Numbered from the stretch's first letter, positions 51,399-59,855 are shown. The stretch: 64,000 bases of DNA from DATLGB01 sp037724045 (GCA_037724045.1 JBBJOW010000012.1:8686-72685), one strand, 5' to 3'. Made by a program: numbers and translations. The notes: a model not told the origin generated them from the letters alone.

Positions 51399-52037
51399 GT
51401 CGTCCAGTTCGAGCTCGGGGACATCGAAGCCAACTCCGCGCTGAGCGCCGCCGAAGCGTCCCGCGCGCTCGGCTCGGCCGAGCTCCTGGCACACGCCGCG
51501 CTGGTCTACTGGACCGCGGCGGGAGGGCGAGGACTGGAAGGATCGGGCGGAGCGGTGGGTCGACCCGGCCGGCTCGTCGAGGACCCGGGCGATGCCGCCT
51601 TCATACCCGGGTGCGCGTCACTGATGGCCAGTTGGACCCGACCAGGCCCCGGGCGACCAGCGACCGCAGGAACTCCGTCCAAAACGCCTCGGTCTCGGCC
51701 TCGCCGACGTCGGGCCGATGATCTCCCCACTGCTGGGTCTACTAGCCGCCGCGGACAAGCGCGGCAGGTTGGAGCAGCCGGCGCCCGAGCGGTTCATCAA
51801 CTGGCAGGAGCAGCTGCGCGAGACCCCGACGGCGCAAAGCCGTCGCCGAGGCGGATCGCTGCGCTGGGGCTTTCTCGTGCGATTGCCGATACAGGCCCTG
51901 ACTTTCGAGCACGTATCGCGTTGTTGATCCATACAGGCACTCGCCTGAAGGAAAACGGCAAACCCATCGTGAGGTGGGGGCGCAAAACCAGGGGCCTGTC
52001 CCAGCAGGTCGCCCAGTTGCCCTAGGAGGCAGACACC
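51399..52037. other. Region without a convincing gene inside the island
   Basis: About 640 bp with only short overlapping frames of poor codon character, such as a plus frame at 51718-51927. It is probably decayed element DNA between the integrase fragment and the secreted-protein gene. A good ribosome binding site (TAGGAGG) for the next gene lies at the right end. Confidence 0.5.
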
Positions 52038-52853
52038 ATGAAGTTTCCCGCCACCCTCGCCGGAGTGACCGTCGCGCTTGCGCTGGCAGCACCCGCCGGT
52101 GCCCATGAGCGTCCGACCGTCGCGTCGGTGCAGTCGCACACCGCCGCCGCCACATCGGCACTTGACCGGGTCGAGCAGCTGGTCTCGGTGAACGAGCACG
52201 CGTCCGCGGCTCTCGCGCTGGCCAAGAGCCGCGTGCAAGTCCGCGCAGCCGCGACCGACGCCCGCCGCCTGACGCGGAAGGCGGGCAAGGGCTCGGCGAT
52301 GCGTGCCGCCAAGGCCAACGCCGTGCTCGCCGCCCTCAACGACGCGAATGTCGAGGCGTTTGTGGTCCTCGTCGAGGAAGCCGATGCCGGCCAGGCCGCG
52401 TATGCCGCGGCGCTCGCCGCCAGCGCACGCGATCGCGCCACCGCCATCGCGACGCTGACCGGTCTCGCCGAGTGGCTTCCCGCCGCCGCCCAGTCGGGCA
52501 TCGCATCCGCGATCGCGGCGCTGACCGCAGACGGTGAGGCGGAGATCGGCCAGATCGTCGCGCTGACCGCTTCGGACAATGTGCCCGCGGCAGCGCAACC
52601 GGCGATCGACCGCGCGCTCGGCTTCGCGACCGAGGGGATTAATCGCGCCATCGGTCACCTCAACGAGCTGCTAGGCCTCGTACCCGAGCAGGCCCGTCCG
52701 CACGTCGAGATGGCACTCGGTCAGGTCACCGCCGCTCTCGAGACCGTCCGCGGAATCCTCAGCGGCCTGTTCGGCGGCTCGGGCGACAGCGCCACCGGCG
52801 GCCTGCCAATCCCGCAGGGCCTCCCGATCCCGTCCTTCGTGCCGATCGGCTAA
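52038..52853 (+). CDS. Secreted Ala-rich helical protein
   Basis: 271 residues. A signal peptide (KFPATLAGVTVALALAAPAGAH) precedes an Ala-rich all-helical body (DRVEQLVSVNEHASAALALAKS, EEADAGQAAYAAALAASARDR) and a Gly/Pro tail (GGLPIPQGLPIPSFVPIG). The start has TAGGAGGCAGACACC upstream. It resembles DUF5667-like helical bundles of actinobacteria but the family is not certain. A strong terminator follows 17 bp after the stop. Confidence 0.75.
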   Translation: MKFPATLAGVTVALALAAPAGAHERPTVASVQSHTAAATSALDRVEQLVSVNEHASAALALAKSRVQVRAAATDARRLTRKAGKGSAMRAAKANAVLAALNDANVEAFVVLVEEADAGQAAYAAALAASARDRATAIATLTGLAEWLPAAAQSGIASAIAALTADGEAEIGQIVALTASDNVPAAAQPAIDRALGFATEGINRAIGHLNELLGLVPEQARPHVEMALGQVTAALETVRGILSGLFGGSGDSATGGLPIPQGLPIPSFVPIG

Positions 52854-52870
52854 CGCAACCTGCTGTCCCC

Positions 52871-52901
52871 GCAGAGCGCGAGCCGAGTGCTCGCGCTCTG
52901 C
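52871..52901 (+). terminator. Hairpin terminator after the secreted-protein gene
   Basis: A perfect 13-bp stem GCAGAGCGCGAGC / GCTCGCGCTCTGC with a 5-base loop (CGAGT). There is no T-run, as is common in high-GC actinobacteria. Confidence 0.7.
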
Positions 52902-52908
52902 CGGCAGC

Positions 52909-53301
52909 GTGTGTCACCGAAGCCGCCTGTTGGGCACCGGCGCAGAACGTTGGTCATGGAGCCAGCTTGTCGCGCCCGGCGATGCTTCCGTGGTGCACGG
53001 CTACGCGATGACGTGTCACGTCGCCCAGGGCGCGACCGTTGATCGATCGTTGGTGCTCGCCGACGCCGGGCTGTGTCGCGAGTGGGGCTACACGGCGCTC
53101 ACCCGCGGGCGGTGCGAGAACCGCCTTTACCTCTCGCGAGACCGTGCGATCGACCGCGACGAGTACGGACCGCGCGGCGAGTTCACGGCCGGCGATCCGC
53201 TGATCCGGCTCGCTCGCGCCCTGGAGCGGACGGAAGCCGAGCCGCTCGCGCTCGACCGCGGGCTGAGTCGGTCGACCCACGGCCGGGGCATCGAGCGATA
53301 G
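52909..53301 (+). pseudogene. C-terminal remnant of a TraA/MobF-type relaxase-helicase
   Basis: The segment VVHGYAMTCHVAQGATVDRSLVL followed by GLCREWGYTALTRGRCENRLYL is the RecD-like helicase C-terminus of conjugative relaxases (HGYAxTxHxAQG and GYxALxRGR). Only the last ~110 residues are present and the start is arbitrary, so the upstream relaxase and helicase domains have been lost. It indicates that the island once carried conjugative or plasmid DNA. Confidence 0.65.
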
Positions 53302-53313
53302 AGGGAGACGCTG

Positions 53314-53508
53314 TCAGACAGTGACGGTGCCGACGTCGCTCACCGTATAGCGGACAGCCCCGCCTTCGAGATAGAGAGCGATCGCCTCGCGGATCGACTC
53401 CGCCGCTTCCTCTCGCGAGTCGCCGACGGAGAAGACCGGCAGGTCGACGGCGCGGACGCTCCAGCTGCCGTCTTCGGCCTTCTCGTAGATCACGGAGAAG
53501 TCGGCCAC
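53314..53508 (-). CDS. HicB-like antitoxin, stand-alone
   Basis: 64 residues: DFSVIYEKAEDGSWSVRAVDL, then VFSVGDSREEAAESIREAIALYLEG, the partial RNase H fold of HicB-type antitoxins. There is no DNA-binding C-terminal domain and no own toxin gene. It is a close paralog of the broken copy at 54710-54901 and more distantly of the HicB next to HicA. Confidence 0.78.
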   Translation of the reverse strand: MADFSVIYEKAEDGSWSVRAVDLPVFSVGDSREEAAESIREAIALYLEGGAVRYTVSDVGTVTV

Positions 53509-53526
53509 CGAGGACAGCTCCGAGGT

Positions 53527-53781
53527 TTAGGCGTACTCAAGGGCTGCGGTTGCCGGGACCTCGCCCGGCGTTTGCAGCTCAAAGCCGACGAGGTTGACCG
53601 GGCGCGGCTGTTCGTCCGGACCGGCAAGGTAGAGCGCGATGGCCTCCTCGAGGCTCTCGCGAAGCTCGTCGAGGCTGTCACCCGCGGCGAAGACGCCCGG
53701 ATACTCGTCGACGGTCGCCCAGAAGCTGTTGTCCTCGAGCCGGACCTTCACGTGCAGTTCGGTCGGCATCTCGGGTTGCAT
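53527..53781 (-). CDS. hicB: HicB antitoxin
   Basis: 84 residues. HVKVRLEDNSFWATVDEYPGVFAAGDSLDELRESLEEAIALYL matches the HicB fold. It follows hicA by 30 bp on the same strand, the usual toxin-antitoxin order for this family. It neutralises HicA. Confidence 0.85.
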   Translation of the reverse strand: MQPEMPTELHVKVRLEDNSFWATVDEYPGVFAAGDSLDELRESLEEAIALYLAGPDEQPRPVNLVGFELQTPGEVPATAALEYA

Positions 53782-53811
53782 GGTAGGTCTGTCGTCAAGC
53801 CTCGGCTTTGG

Positions 53812-53997
53812 CTAGAGCCCGGCTTGTCGCCGCAGCGCGGCCTCGAAGCCTTTGGAGTACGCCTGCCGCTTGTTCTCGGGCAGCGTGATCGGGCGTTGCC
53901 CGCCCTTGGTCATCTTGACCTGGTGCTTTCCACCGCGCTCGAGCGTCCAGCCGGCTTTCTCGAGCGTCTTGATCCATTGCTTCTGCGTCTGTGGCAT
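53812..53997 (-). CDS. hicA: HicA mRNA interferase toxin
   Basis: 61 residues, the usual size. The dsRNA-binding-like fold signature is present: KTLEKAGWTLERGGKHQVKM with the catalytic His of the GGKH motif, then ITLPENKRQAYSKGFEAAL. HicA cleaves mRNA and tmRNA. It is encoded within the island upstream of hicB. Confidence 0.87.
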   Translation of the reverse strand: MPQTQKQWIKTLEKAGWTLERGGKHQVKMTKGGQRPITLPENKRQAYSKGFEAALRRQAGL

Positions 53998-54064
53998 CGG
54001 CTAACGGCGACCGTATTCAGCCGCTCAAGCCGGCGCGGGTTCGAGAACGAACGAATTTGCGGGG

Positions 54065-54508
54065 GTGTTCGCGAAGAGCCAACTGCCGAGCACGGCCCAG
54101 CATTCCCGCGCGGTCTCCTGGGTCGCGGCCAACTTCGGGCTGCGCGATGGCTGGGACTGGTTAGGTCCTGCCGAACTCCGGAGTGAGACGGAGACCTGGC
54201 GTGTCCAGCGCTCCGACGGCAAGGGGCATATGCCCGACCTGGGAGTGGTTGGCGAGGGCGCTCGATTCGCGATGGAGGTCGAGCTGCATTCGAAGGCGCA
54301 GGATCGCCTTCGGTCGATCCTGAATGGCTACCGCTGGAAGATCGACCGCGGGCTTCTCACCGGCGTTGGGTACGTGACCGCGAGACCGGCTGTCGCTCGG
54401 CTCGTTCGTCGTCAGGGGGAGTTGGCCAGACTCGGCCAAGACCTGGAGATGACCACGCTCAACGACATCATCGAGATGGCGCGGAAGCGGGCGAGGGGCG
54501 AGTCGTGA
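54065..54508 (+). CDS. Replication-relaxation-like protein, N-terminally truncated
   Basis: 147 residues. MPDLGVVGEGARFAMEVELHSKAQDRLRSI with GYVTARPAVARLVRRQG resembles the C-terminal half of replication-relaxation family proteins of actinobacterial plasmids. The winged-helix N-terminal half expected for the family is missing, and the GTG start at 54065 lies in a frame open back only to 54002. It overlaps the excisionase-type gene by 4 bases. Confidence 0.55.
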   Translation: MFAKSQLPSTAQHSRAVSWVAANFGLRDGWDWLGPAELRSETETWRVQRSDGKGHMPDLGVVGEGARFAMEVELHSKAQDRLRSILNGYRWKIDRGLLTGVGYVTARPAVARLVRRQGELARLGQDLEMTTLNDIIEMARKRARGES

Positions 54509-54702
54509 CGATCGAGAGCGAACACGCGTCGTTGACCGCTGCGCAGATCATGCGGGCGGCTGAGGTTGCTGCGCTTCTGCATGTGCCGGTCAGCACCGTG
54601 CACGACTGGGCCCGATCGGGCCGTCTGCCGAGCCGCAAGCGTGGCAAGCACCGCCTGTTCATCCGAGCGGAGATCGAGCGGTGGATTCTCGCCGACGACT
54701 GA
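54505..54702 (+). CDS. Excisionase-type helix-turn-helix protein
   Basis: 65 residues with a MerR-like HTH_17 domain: MRAAEVAALLHVPVSTVHDWA, then GRLPSRKRGKHRLFIRAEIERWI. This is the size and form of element-borne Xis/AlpA-type directionality factors. It overlaps the replication-relaxation gene (GTGA) and lies on the same island as the tyrosine integrase. Confidence 0.8.
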   Translation: MTIESEHASLTAAQIMRAAEVAALLHVPVSTVHDWARSGRLPSRKRGKHRLFIRAEIERWILADD

Positions 54703-54709
54703 CGGGCGC

Positions 54710-54901
54710 CTACAGGCTGACGGTCCCGACCTCGCTCGACGAGCGCGGCGGCTCGCGGCCCTCGAGCTAGAGCGTGATCGCTTCGCGGATCGACTCCGCG
54801 GCTTCCTCGCGAGTATCGCCGACGGAGAACACGGGGATGTCGACGGCGCGGACGCTCCAGCCGTCGCCGGCCTGCTCGAATATGACGGCGTAATCGGTCA
54901 A
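54710..54901 (-). pseudogene. HicB-like antitoxin with an in-frame stop
   Basis: From TTG 54901 the frame reads TDYAVIFEQAGDGWSVRAVDI, then FSVGDTREEAAESIREAITL, almost identical to the HicB-like protein at 53314. It is then stopped by TAG at 54767-54769, where the paralog has Tyr. After the stop the same frame continues as LEGREPPRSSSEVGTVSL, matching the paralog tail in shape (DVGTVTV), and stops at 54710. A single base change (TAC or TAT to TAG) explains it. Confidence 0.7.
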
Positions 54902-55040
54902 CGCGCTCGGTCCGATCCGGCGCTCGCCGGGGTGGATTACGGTACAGGTGGGAGCCATAGTGCTACGGCTTCGCATCGTTTCAGCGGAGAATGCGTGGAG
55001 TCCGGCCATGCTGTCCGGCACGCGACGTAGGTTGCCTGCC

Positions 55041-55265
55041 ATGAACGAAGCCCACAGCAGCGAGGTGGAGCGGGTCCTTCTCCACATCGGTCATGCGTGC
55101 GACCGCGCCAAGCGTGGGGCTCAAGCCGTGAGCAAGGACGGAGACGATCCGCGGGCCGCCAAGGCGTTGGCCGAAGCGGCGGAAGAGCTGAGTCGCGTGT
55201 ACCGCCAGCTCACGCAGGCCACGTACTACGCCGTCGAGGACGACGGGCTCAAGCTCGCCGTCTGA
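55041..55265 (+). CDS. Small helical protein preceding the type IIL RM gene
   Basis: A 74-residue hydrophilic helical protein (NEAHSSEVERVLLHIGHACDRAKRG, AEAAEELSRVYRQLTQATYYAVE). ATG 55041 is preceded by GTAGGTTGCCTGCC. It stops 3 bp before the restriction-modification gene, so the two are co-transcribed. No family is recognised; a controller or accessory role is possible but not shown. Confidence 0.62.
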   Translation: MNEAHSSEVERVLLHIGHACDRAKRGAQAVSKDGDDPRAAKALAEAAEELSRVYRQLTQATYYAVEDDGLKLAV

Positions 55266-55268
55266 GCC

Positions 55269-57968
55269 GTGGCGCTGACGGCGGAGCTGATCCGCCAGAA
55301 CCTCGTCGCCTTCGGTGAAAAGTGGAGCCTGTACCAAGGCTCTGAGCGTGCGGAGGCGCAGACATTCCTCAATGAGCTGTTCGCCTGCTACGGCCAGGAC
55401 CGTCAGGCGGTCGGAGCGCGCTTTGAGGAGGCGCAGCACGGCAAGTTCCTCGACCTCCTCTGGTCGGGCATCTGCCTGATCGAGATGAAGCGCCCGAGCG
55501 AGGCGGGCAAGCTCGCCGCTCACCGCCAGCAGGCGCTCGACTATTGGCGGCAGGCCGCCGACGCGGCGCGCAACGTGCCGGCACCCGAGTGGGTCGTGCT
55601 GTGCGCGTTCCACCGCTTCGAGATCTGGCAGCCCGGCAAGTACCCCGGCGAGCCGCGAGCGACGTTCGATCTGGTCGAGCTGCCCGACCAGCTCGACACT
55701 CTGCTCTTCCTCGCCGGCCGCGAGCCAGTATTCGTCGGCACGCAAGCGGCGGTCACCCGCGAAACGGCCGCGCTGGTGACGAGGCTGTACACCCGCCTCG
55801 TGGATCGCGCTGCGGCCGATCTCGACGAGCTGCGCGACTTCCTCCTGCAGTGCGTGTGGTGCCTCTTCGCCGAGGACCTCGGTCAGCTTGAAGGGCATCT
55901 TTTCACGCGGCTGCTCGACGAGCTGGTCGCCAACCCGTCTCGGTCGAGTGCGGACGAGCTCGGGGCGCTGTTCGAGTGGCTGAACAAGCCCGGCCCACGG
56001 CCGCCTGGCCTGTATCGCGACACCCGCTACGTCAACGGTGGCCTCTTCAACCGGCCGACGCACGTCCATCTGGACCGCGAGGAGCTGCACGGCCTCCGCT
56101 ACGCGGCAGCATCCGACTGGCGCAAGGTGGAGCCGCACATCTTCGGCTCGCTGCTCGAGGGCGCCCTCGGGCACGAGGCGCAATGGGCCCGGGGTGCGCA
56201 CTACACGCACGAGATCGACATCCGAAAGGTGGTGAGGCCCACGATCGTCGAGCCCTGGAGCGCGCGCATCGAAGCGGCCGACTCGCTCGCTGAGGTGCAG
56301 CGCTTGCAGCAGGAGATGCTCGACTACGTGGTCCTTGACCCGGCCTGCGGCTCGGGGAACTTTCTCTACGTCGCCTACCGCGAGCTGCGGCGACTTGAGC
56401 GGCGCCTACACGAGCGGGAGCGGGAACTGCGGGATGCCGGCGGGCTGAAGGGCAAAGCGGAGCAGGGTGCGCTCAGCGCGTTCTTTCCGCTCCACAACAT
56501 GCGTGGCATCGAGATCGATGCCTTTGCCGTGTCGCTGGCGCGCGTGACGTTGTGGATGGCGCACAAGCTGGCCGTGGACGAACTGGACCTGTCAGAGGCG
56601 ACGCTTCCGCTCGAGGACCTGTCCGGCATCCAGGTGGGCGATGCGCTTCGCGTTCCCTGGCCGAAGGCCTCGGTGATCATCGGAAACCCGCCATTCCACG
56701 GCGACCGCAACCTGCGTGCACTCCTGGGCGACGACTACGTCGAGTGGCTGAAGGTCGCGTTCGGCTGCGGCGTCAAGGATCACTGCGTCTACTGGTTCCG
56801 GAAGGCGCACGATCACCTCGGGCCCGGCCGGCGCGCGGGCCTGGTCGGCACCAACTCGATCAGCCAGAACCGCGCTCGCGGCGCCAGCCTCAACTACATA
56901 GCCGAGAACGGCGGTGTCATTACAGACGCCGTCTCCAAGCAGGACTGGCCCGGCGCCGCCGTCGTGAACGTCAGCATCGTCAACTGGATCAAAGGCGGCA
57001 CGGCTGACTCGTTCCTGCTCGACGGCCTGCCGGTGGAAGGCGTTGACACAGCGCTGACCGACTCGACGATCCCGGTCGCCGACGTTCCCGTGATTGCTGC
57101 AAACAAGGGTCGAGCGTTCCAGGGTTTCCTTCCTGGAGCGAAGTTCGACCTAGAGCCGCATGAGGCAGAGCGCCTCTTGCGGCGCGGCGATGCTCCCTAT
57201 GCCGAAGTCGTGCTTCCGTACATGGACGGCCGAGATCTCGTGCGCACCGTCGACCAGTCTGCCAGCCGCTTCACGATCGATTTCGGCCAGCGGCCGCTCG
57301 AGGACGCCGCCAGGTATCCGGCTGCGCTCGACGTCGTACGCCAGCAGGCGAAAGAGTCGCGCGAGCAGTCCACGAGCTATGCCAGGAATCCACGATGGTG
57401 GCAATTCCTGTGGCCGCGCCCAGAGTTTCGCTCGAAGGTCCCGGGCCTCGGTCGGTTCCTGGCCGGCACACGCGTTGCGAAGCGGATCTTCTTTGTCTGG
57501 TGCGAGCCCCACTGGCGGCCGAGCGACGCCACGAATATGTTCGCGCTGGCTGAGGATTATCACTTTGCTGTGCTCACCTCCGGCGTCCACGGTGCCTGGG
57601 CCAAGGCTCGTTCCTCGACGCTACGGAAGGACATTCGCTACACGCCGAGCTCAGCGTTCGAGACCTTCCCGTGGCCACCGTCGAGCGCGGAGCGACGTGC
57701 CGCGATTGGCGATCTCGGCCGCGAGCTGGATGAACTTCGCGGCACGCTGTGCGCCGAGCACTCCGTCGGGCTGCAGAAGCTCTACGACATGCTCGACGAC
57801 GGCGCCTTCGAGCAGCTCGCCAAGCTCCATCGCCAGCTCGACGCCGAGATCGTCGATGCATACGGCTGGCCGAAGTCGGCCGCCGTCGACGTACGCGACC
57901 GAAACCGGCGGCTCTACGACCTCAACGCGGACATCGTCGCCGGCCGACGCGAGTACTCGCCGTTCTAA
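55269..57968 (+). CDS. MmeI-like type IIL restriction-modification enzyme
   Basis: 899 residues combining nuclease, methyltransferase and specificity domains. The N-terminal nuclease motif D-x9-E-x-K is Asp62...Glu72-Met-Lys74 (LDLLWSGICLIEMKRP), the spacing of MmeI. Methyltransferase motif I is DPACGSGNFLY (from Asp357) and motif IV is NPPF (473-476), indicating N6-adenine methylation. The C-terminal third is the target-recognition domain (FLWPRPEFRSKV, IRYTPSSAFETFPWP). One protein would cut unmodified DNA and protect the host by hemimethylation. The start is GTG 55269. It looks intact. Confidence 0.9.
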   Translation: MALTAELIRQNLVAFGEKWSLYQGSERAEAQTFLNELFACYGQDRQAVGARFEEAQHGKFLDLLWSGICLIEMKRPSEAGKLAAHRQQALDYWRQAADAARNVPAPEWVVLCAFHRFEIWQPGKYPGEPRATFDLVELPDQLDTLLFLAGREPVFVGTQAAVTRETAALVTRLYTRLVDRAAADLDELRDFLLQCVWCLFAEDLGQLEGHLFTRLLDELVANPSRSSADELGALFEWLNKPGPRPPGLYRDTRYVNGGLFNRPTHVHLDREELHGLRYAAASDWRKVEPHIFGSLLEGALGHEAQWARGAHYTHEIDIRKVVRPTIVEPWSARIEAADSLAEVQRLQQEMLDYVVLDPACGSGNFLYVAYRELRRLERRLHERERELRDAGGLKGKAEQGALSAFFPLHNMRGIEIDAFAVSLARVTLWMAHKLAVDELDLSEATLPLEDLSGIQVGDALRVPWPKASVIIGNPPFHGDRNLRALLGDDYVEWLKVAFGCGVKDHCVYWFRKAHDHLGPGRRAGLVGTNSISQNRARGASLNYIAENGGVITDAVSKQDWPGAAVVNVSIVNWIKGGTADSFLLDGLPVEGVDTALTDSTIPVADVPVIAANKGRAFQGFLPGAKFDLEPHEAERLLRRGDAPYAEVVLPYMDGRDLVRTVDQSASRFTIDFGQRPLEDAARYPAALDVVRQQAKESREQSTSYARNPRWWQFLWPRPEFRSKVPGLGRFLAGTRVAKRIFFVWCEPHWRPSDATNMFALAEDYHFAVLTSGVHGAWAKARSSTLRKDIRYTPSSAFETFPWPPSSAERRAAIGDLGRELDELRGTLCAEHSVGLQKLYDMLDDGAFEQLAKLHRQLDAEIVDAYGWPKSAAVDVRDRNRRLYDLNADIVAGRREYSPF

Positions 57969-57971
57969 GTC

Positions 57972-59291
57972 CTACGAAACGGCGGCCGCGGCCGGGCTCA
58001 GAACCCGGTCGAGGTAGGCGCCACCGAGGCCGGCATCCTCGGCCTTGGTCTGGTGATGCACGTAGCGCATGGTGGTCTGGATGTCGCGGTGCCCGGCGTA
58101 GAGCTGGACCTTGGTGACCGGCCACACGTTGACCGCCCAGGTGCACCACGAGTGGCGTAGGTCGTGGAGGCGGATCGGCGCCTGCGGGTTGCCGTGCTGG
58201 TCCGTCTCGTCGCGCTTGTGCGCGAAACCCGCGTGGTCGAGGGCGGCGTAGAAGACGGTGCGCACGTTCGAGTCGCGGACACGCTGGCCGACCGGGTTGG
58301 CAAAGATGTAGTCCGACTCGCCGACGAAGTCTGGTCGTGTGCTGAGCTCGGCGAGCCGCTGGGCCAAGACCGGGACCATTGGCGTTGCCCTCGCTCGGTT
58401 GCCCTTGGGCGTCGAGCGGTTGCCGTGGGTGTAGCCGGACTCGACCCGAATCAGCGAACGGTCGAAGTCGACGCAGTGCCAGGGGAGGTCGAGAAGCTCG
58501 CCGAGGCGCAGGCCCGCGTAGAACGTGGTGGCGAGCAGCGCCGCGTACATCTCGCGGTCGCCTGCTACCGGCTCCTCGTCGAGCGTGAGCGACGCTCGGT
58601 AGACCGCCTCGAATTCGACGGGTTCGAGGATGTTGAAGGTCCCGGGATCGGTGAGGGAGACGCGCTCGGCGTCCTCAGAGGGGTTCGACTGGATCAACTT
58701 GCGCCGCTTGGCGAGCTTGAACAGCGCGTGGAGCAGCACCAAGATCTTCTGCGCCGACCGTCGCGACAGGTGCGAGGCGAGTAGTTCGCGGCGAAAGGCG
58801 TCGACGTCCACGGTGGCGAACGTGTCGCGCCGCTCCTCGCGGACCTCGATCTGTTGGCGGCCGCTGCGCACCACGACGACGTCGTAGCGCTCGACGGAGT
58901 ACAGCGGCGTGACGGCGCCAAAGTGGGGGAGGAGGTAGCCGCGCACCGTGTTGCGAGCGTCCTGGAGCGTGCTCGGCTTGCGGCGCTTCTCGAGCTCCAG
59001 GTAGCTGAGCCACTCCCTGGCCGCATCGCCGAAAGTCGGAATCGGCTCACCGGACGGGGCCACGACAGCGCGCGCAGCCGGCGGCGTGTGGCGTGCGTCC
59101 TCGAGCAGCTGAGCCAGCACGTCCTCGGCTGTCCTCGGCGTGAAGGCGCCCATGGGGCACGGGCCGTCCGCTGCGCGCCAGACGACTGCGCCCCGCGGCG
59201 TCCGCCGGCCGGAGTCCTCCACGTGCGCACGCCCGAGCGTCCGCGTCCGCTTGACGCCGTCTCCGTCCGTCAGAGTAGAGATCGTCAGCAA
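57972..59291 (-). CDS. Tyrosine recombinase/integrase
   Basis: 439 residues. The SAM-like core-binding domain is FGDAAREWLSYLELEKRRKPSTLQ. The catalytic domain has the first Arg in YAGLRLGELLDLPW, HDLRHSWCTWA (His-x2-Arg), GHRDIQTTMRYVHH (His and Tyr region). It is phage/ICE-type. It reads towards the RM gene (convergent, 3 bp apart), and its start is next to the tRNA-like attachment site at 59317. It presumably catalysed insertion of the island. Confidence 0.92.
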   Translation of the reverse strand: MLTISTLTDGDGVKRTRTLGRAHVEDSGRRTPRGAVVWRAADGPCPMGAFTPRTAEDVLAQLLEDARHTPPAARAVVAPSGEPIPTFGDAAREWLSYLELEKRRKPSTLQDARNTVRGYLLPHFGAVTPLYSVERYDVVVVRSGRQQIEVREERRDTFATVDVDAFRRELLASHLSRRSAQKILVLLHALFKLAKRRKLIQSNPSEDAERVSLTDPGTFNILEPVEFEAVYRASLTLDEEPVAGDREMYAALLATTFYAGLRLGELLDLPWHCVDFDRSLIRVESGYTHGNRSTPKGNRARATPMVPVLAQRLAELSTRPDFVGESDYIFANPVGQRVRDSNVRTVFYAALDHAGFAHKRDETDQHGNPQAPIRLHDLRHSWCTWAVNVWPVTKVQLYAGHRDIQTTMRYVHHQTKAEDAGLGGAYLDRVLSPAAAAVS

Positions 59292-59314
59292 ACCGCAGAT
59301 TTGCCTCTACATTG

Positions 59315-59332
59315 GATGGGCCGGGGTGGATT
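59315..59332. other. Right copy of the 18-bp island repeat
   Basis: GATGGGCCGGGGTGGATT is identical to 51291-51308. Here it covers the 3' end and part of the T arm of a tRNA-like sequence on the minus strand, 23 bp from the integrase start. Confidence 0.68.
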
Positions 59333-59358
59333 CGAACCACCGCGCGACGGATTATGAG
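59317..59358 (-). pseudogene. 3' half of a tRNA (CAT anticodon, Met-type)
   Basis: On the minus strand the sequence runs from CTCATAA (anticodon loop with CAT) through a variable loop and a perfect T arm GGTGG-TTCGAAT-CCACC to an acceptor 3' strand CCGGCCC plus A. The 5' half (acceptor GGGCCGG, D arm, 5' anticodon stem) is absent; other sequence takes its place. This is what a tRNA-targeting integrase leaves at one element end. Confidence 0.75.
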
Positions 59359-59431
59359 TGCCAACCAAACTGTCTGGTTGGCTCTAGAAAGCCAAATGCA
59401 GAGCGGTAAAACGGCCATGGAATGGTTCGTG

Positions 59432-59453
59432 AACCCGGTTCCGGAACCGGGTT
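59432..59453. terminator. 22-bp perfect palindrome near the HEPN gene stop
   Basis: AACCCGGTTC and its exact complement meet without a loop, 12 bp downstream of the HEPN stop codon on the minus strand. It may be a terminator or a protein-binding palindrome. Confidence 0.45.
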
Positions 59454-59465
59454 GGGAACCGAGTT

Positions 59466-59855
59466 CTAGGACGCGAGCTGGCCGGCGGCCCAGACAATCG
59501 CGGCGCTCGCCAACTGGATCGCCGCAGGCCGATCGAGTGGGACGTCGGCGTCCTCATACCGCATGAGAACCGCCCAGGCGGAGAGCTGTGCGATGTCTTC
59601 GAGCTCGCCGGGCACCGCGCGGCCGGCGCTGCCGAGTTGCTCGCGGAGCGCCTCGAGGTCGTGCGTTCGCGGAAGACGTTCGCCTGCAACCGCGAGCACG
59701 CTTTTGAACGCCTTCTCACACGCTTGCTGAGCGTGAAAGCCCACGACGCCGTCATCCTGGTCGTCGTGGTCGGCGAGCAGCTCCGCCGCCGCCAGGTCAG
59801 CCCGGGCTTTCCTGAGAAGCAGGTCGGCGACTTCGCGCCGCTCAGGCGTCGACAA
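59466..59855 (-). CDS. HEPN-domain toxin (HepT-like)
   Basis: A 129-residue HEPN protein. EVADLLLRKARADLAAAELLAD, then VGFHAQQACEKAFKSVLA and the RNase-type motif R-x4-H in ERLPRTHDLEAL. HEPN proteins paired with minimal nucleotidyltransferases form a type VII toxin-antitoxin system. The start is inferred as TTG 59855 (LSTPERRE), overlapping the MNT gene by 14 bases; no ATG is available. Confidence 0.82.
   Translation of the reverse strand: MSTPERREVADLLLRKARADLAAAELLADHDDQDDGVVGFHAQQACEKAFKSVLAVAGERLPRTHDLEALREQLGSAGRAVPGELEDIAQLSAWAVLMRYEDADVPLDRPAAIQLASAAIVWAAGQLAS

Noticed and set aside
59317..59400. Complete tRNA-Met on the minus strand
   Set aside because: The T arm and acceptor 3' strand are good, but no matching 5' acceptor, D arm or 5' anticodon stem exists upstream.
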